Shown piece after piece: positions 61,959 through 64,000 of a DNA stretch of 64,000 nt (within the stretch, counting starts at the first letter, position 1; each line of letters starts with the position of its first letter). The DNA comes from Ochrobactrum sp. CM-21-5 (GTDB lineage Bacteria > Pseudomonadota > Alphaproteobacteria > Rhizobiales > Rhizobiaceae), in the NCBI RefSeq assembly GCF_014253075.1, contig NZ_JACLZJ010000001.1:992001-1056000 (forward strand), given 5' to 3'. The notes under the pieces are model-generated. The model was not told the origin of the DNA. It saw only the letters and a program-made list of their open reading frames with translations, and ran no database searches. A program made the translations under genes and the position numbers.

Positions 61959-63361
61959 TGAACCGTTTCGCCGCGCTCATGCGCACGACGGCGGCGCGCC
62001 TTTCGGCGCTTTATCTTCTGCTTTTCGCAGTTGGTGCCGTGGCCTTGGTCTTTTATATGACCAATCTTTCCGCTTCCATCCTGACCGGCCAGACGCAGCA
62101 GGCGCTCGGCGAAGAAGTCGCGAGCATCGGCAAAAGCTATGCGCGCGGCGGTATTCCTCAACTTGTTCGCACCATCGGTTATCGTTCGCGCCAGCCCGGC
62201 GCCTATCTTTACCTCGTGGCCGATCCGACGGGGCGTATCCTTGCGGGCAATGTTGAAAGTGTAGAGCCGGGCGTGCTGGATACGGATGGAGTTATAGAGC
62301 GCGCCTTCAATTATCGCCGCTATGGGGATCAGGGGGCCGAAACCGAGCACCGTGCGATCGCTGTGGTGATCGCCCTGCCGAATGGCATGCGTTTGATGGT
62401 CGGGCGCGATCTCGGCGAACCGGAACGCTTTCGCGACATTATTCGCCGTTCGCTGATGCTGGCTCTCGGCATAATGGGCGTTGGCGCTTTACTGATCTGG
62501 TTTTTTGTCGGACGGCGCGCGCTGAAGCGTATCGATGATGTTTCGCGTGCATCGCAGCGCATCATGGATGGCGATCTGACCGGCAGACTTCCCGTAAATG
62601 GCTCAGGCGACGAGTTCGACCGACTGTCCGGCAATCTCAACGTCATGCTCGGGCGTATCCTGGAGCTGAATGAAGGGCTCAAGCAGGTCTCCGACAATAT
62701 TGCGCATGACCTCAAGACACCGCTGACGCGGCTGCGCAATCGCGCCGAGGAAGCGCTTTCGGGCAAGAAGGCCGGGGCGGAATATCGCACAGCGCTGGAG
62801 GATATTATTGGCGAGTCGGACCAGTTGATCCGGACCTTCAACGCTATCCTCATGATTTCGCGGCTGGAGGCTGGCTATTCTTCCGAAAGCCTCGAAGAAA
62901 TGCCGGTTGCTCCGATTGTGCATGATGTGGCCGAGATGTATGAGCCGGTCGCAGAAGATGCCGGTGTTGCTCTGACGCTCGCGGCGCTGGATGACGTTGC
63001 CTTGCGCATTAATCGCGAGCTTGTCGGTCAGACTGTTTCGAACCTGGTGGATAATGCGATCAAATACGCGGGCGGGGAAGGGCGTACGGCTACAGTGACG
63101 CTTTCCATGGAACGGGACCAGCAATGGGTAAGGATCGTCGTTGCCGATAACGGGCCAGGCATACCGGAAGACCAGCGTGAGCAGGCGACAGAGCGTTTCG
63201 TACGCCTTGAAGAAAGTCGCACGCAGCCTGGTTCAGGTTTGGGTTTAAGTCTTGCCAAGGCAGTAATGAAGTTGCACGGTGGCGCGCTTCGCCTTGAAGG
63301 CAATGATCCGGGGCTGAGGGCCGTTCTGGAATTTCCGCTGCCGCACGGCGAGGCCTCGTAA
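61955..63361 (+). CDS. Sensor histidine kinase
   Basis: A 468-residue two-helix sensor: helix LSALYLLLFAVGAVALVFYM, periplasmic domain about 40-165, helix LMLALGIMGVGALLIWFFVG, HAMP (ISRASQRIMDGDLTGRLPV-like region), His251 in IAHDLKTPLTRLR and ATPase motifs NLVDNAIKYA, DNGPGIPEDQ and GSGLGLSLAKAV. It phosphorylates the upstream regulator. Followed by a family B palindrome. Confidence 0.93.
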   Translation: MMNRFAALMRTTAARLSALYLLLFAVGAVALVFYMTNLSASILTGQTQQALGEEVASIGKSYARGGIPQLVRTIGYRSRQPGAYLYLVADPTGRILAGNVESVEPGVLDTDGVIERAFNYRRYGDQGAETEHRAIAVVIALPNGMRLMVGRDLGEPERFRDIIRRSLMLALGIMGVGALLIWFFVGRRALKRIDDVSRASQRIMDGDLTGRLPVNGSGDEFDRLSGNLNVMLGRILELNEGLKQVSDNIAHDLKTPLTRLRNRAEEALSGKKAGAEYRTALEDIIGESDQLIRTFNAILMISRLEAGYSSESLEEMPVAPIVHDVAEMYEPVAEDAGVALTLAALDDVALRINRELVGQTVSNLVDNAIKYAGGEGRTATVTLSMERDQQWVRIVVADNGPGIPEDQREQATERFVRLEESRTQPGSGLGLSLAKAVMKLHGGALRLEGNDPGLRAVLEFPLPHGEAS

Positions 63362-63368
63362 AGGTAGA

Positions 63369-63410
63369 TAGAGCGGTTCCGACAGTTCCGTCAGAACCGG
63401 AATCGCTCTA
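63369..63410. repeat. Intergenic palindromic repeat, family B, copy 2
   Basis: TAGAGCGGTTCCG (63369-63381) pairs with CGGAATCGCTCTA (63398-63410) with one mismatch. The arms match the family B element at 51896-51935. It begins 8 bp after the kinase stop codon and may act as its terminator. Confidence 0.75.
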
Positions 63411-63488
63411 AATCTTTGTTTTGTCGCATTATCCGACGCAACTGCTGCGCACTTTGCCGGTAATGCTCTGATTGCATATGAGGGGATC

Positions 63489-64000
63489 ATGGTGGCTGGC
63501 GATGCGAAGACATTGTTTTTCGATAGAAAAATCTCCGCGCTGAAACCGCTTGATCCTGAAAGAGCGAAGTCTTTTTTCGCTGATCTTGAAGCACGGGCGG
63601 AAGAGGATGATCTTAACGCTGTGACCGCGCTTTTGCGTGACGGAAAAGCGGCGGATTTTCTCTCCGCTGTACTGGACCTTTCTCCGTTCATCCGTGAAGC
63701 GCTCATCCGCCACCCGCGCATTCTGGACCGCATTGTCGCTCAAGCACCGGAAAAAGGACTGGCCGATATTCTGGCCGGGATTGCCGTTTGCGGATCGGAG
63801 GAGGGCGCTACGGAAGCGTCGCTGATGACGGGCCTGCGTCACTTGAAGCGCGAGGCGCATGTGCTGGTCGCGCTTTGCGATCTCGCGCGCGTCTTTGACG
63901 CAGAAAAGACAACAGGCTGGCTTACCGATCTTGCCGAAGCCTGCACCGGTGCGGCAGTTCGCTTTCTCCTCCGGGATGCTGATGCTGCCGGAAAGATCAC
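63489..64000 (+). CDS. glnE: Glutamine synthetase adenylyltransferase GlnE, 5' part
   Basis: The first 170 codons of a gene that runs off the right edge. The protein begins MVAGDAKTLFFDRKISALKP and contains LSPFIREALIRHPRILDRI and LRHLKREAHVLVALCDLARV, typical of the N-terminal (deadenylylating) half of GlnE, which adjusts glutamine synthetase to nitrogen status. AGGGGATC precedes the ATG. Position after the two-component pair agrees with rhizobial gene order. Confidence 0.9.
   Translation, partial: MVAGDAKTLFFDRKISALKPLDPERAKSFFADLEARAEEDDLNAVTALLRDGKAADFLSAVLDLSPFIREALIRHPRILDRIVAQAPEKGLADILAGIAVCGSEEGATEASLMTGLRHLKREAHVLVALCDLARVFDAEKTTGWLTDLAEACTGAAVRFLLRDADAAGKI

Overview
The window looks like chromosome I of a Brucella-group alphaproteobacterium (Brucella sensu lato, including the former Ochrobactrum). 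The proteins and gene order point the same way: betIAB, a MucR/Ros zinc-finger regulator, an iron/manganese superoxide dismutase, a Rhodobacter-type gene transfer agent (GTA) cluster, then feuP-feuQ, the cytochrome c maturation operon ccmI-E-F-H, degP/htrA, a two-component pair and glnE. This tail order is the one known from rhizobia. No rRNA, tRNA, insertion sequence or CRISPR array was seen. Coding density is high and almost every gene is intact. The organism call is inference from families and synteny, not from a database search.

Layout. 1-5036: choline-to-betaine operon betI-betA-betB (minus strand) facing an R. etli-type asparaginase, with a 20-bp palindrome between them that is a likely BetI operator. 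5081-9166: a GreA/GreB-like factor, a CorA transporter, a FadR-type regulator translationally coupled to an MFS permease, and a small unknown protein. 9484-15272: a HerA/YjgR-like ATPase, an L,D-transpeptidase, a haloacid dehalogenase, sodB, cytochrome c' and a dihaem cytochrome c. 15426-20307: an acyl-CoA synthetase, a small secreted protein, oligopeptidase B and msrB. 20923-23269: mucR, a conserved unknown protein, and a stand-alone DnaA-domain-IV protein coupled to a DUF6456-like protein. 23286-28479: acyl-CoA dehydrogenase and CoA-transferase, divergent LysR regulator, amidase and sufE. 28565-37064: a DUF5330-like protein, a DivJ/PleC-like histidine kinase with a peptidoglycan-binding protein, DUF1491, DUF2336, DUF1254/DUF1214 envelope proteins and penicillin-binding protein 1A.

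37381-51858 is a near-complete GTA structural operon: small and large terminase, portal, small membrane protein, prohead protease, major capsid, connectors, tail tube, two tail chaperones, a very short tape measure, distal tail proteins, NlpC/P60 peptidase, the 1271-residue baseplate/host-interaction protein and a small holin-like protein. It is preceded by a strong promoter and a strong rho-independent terminator about 100 nt apart, which is either a small RNA gene or a leader attenuator. Three hairpins follow the major capsid gene.

The most unusual observations are the promoter-terminator unit ahead of the GTA, two separate genes (GTA g10.1 and feuQ) whose only sensible start is CTG inside a CTGA overlap (for g10.1 a -1 frameshift is a rival explanation), a DnaA-domain-IV protein whose upstream region carries a DnaA-box-like site and a 15-bp direct repeat, a FeuN-like periplasmic protein ahead of feuPQ, and three families of intergenic palindromic repeats.
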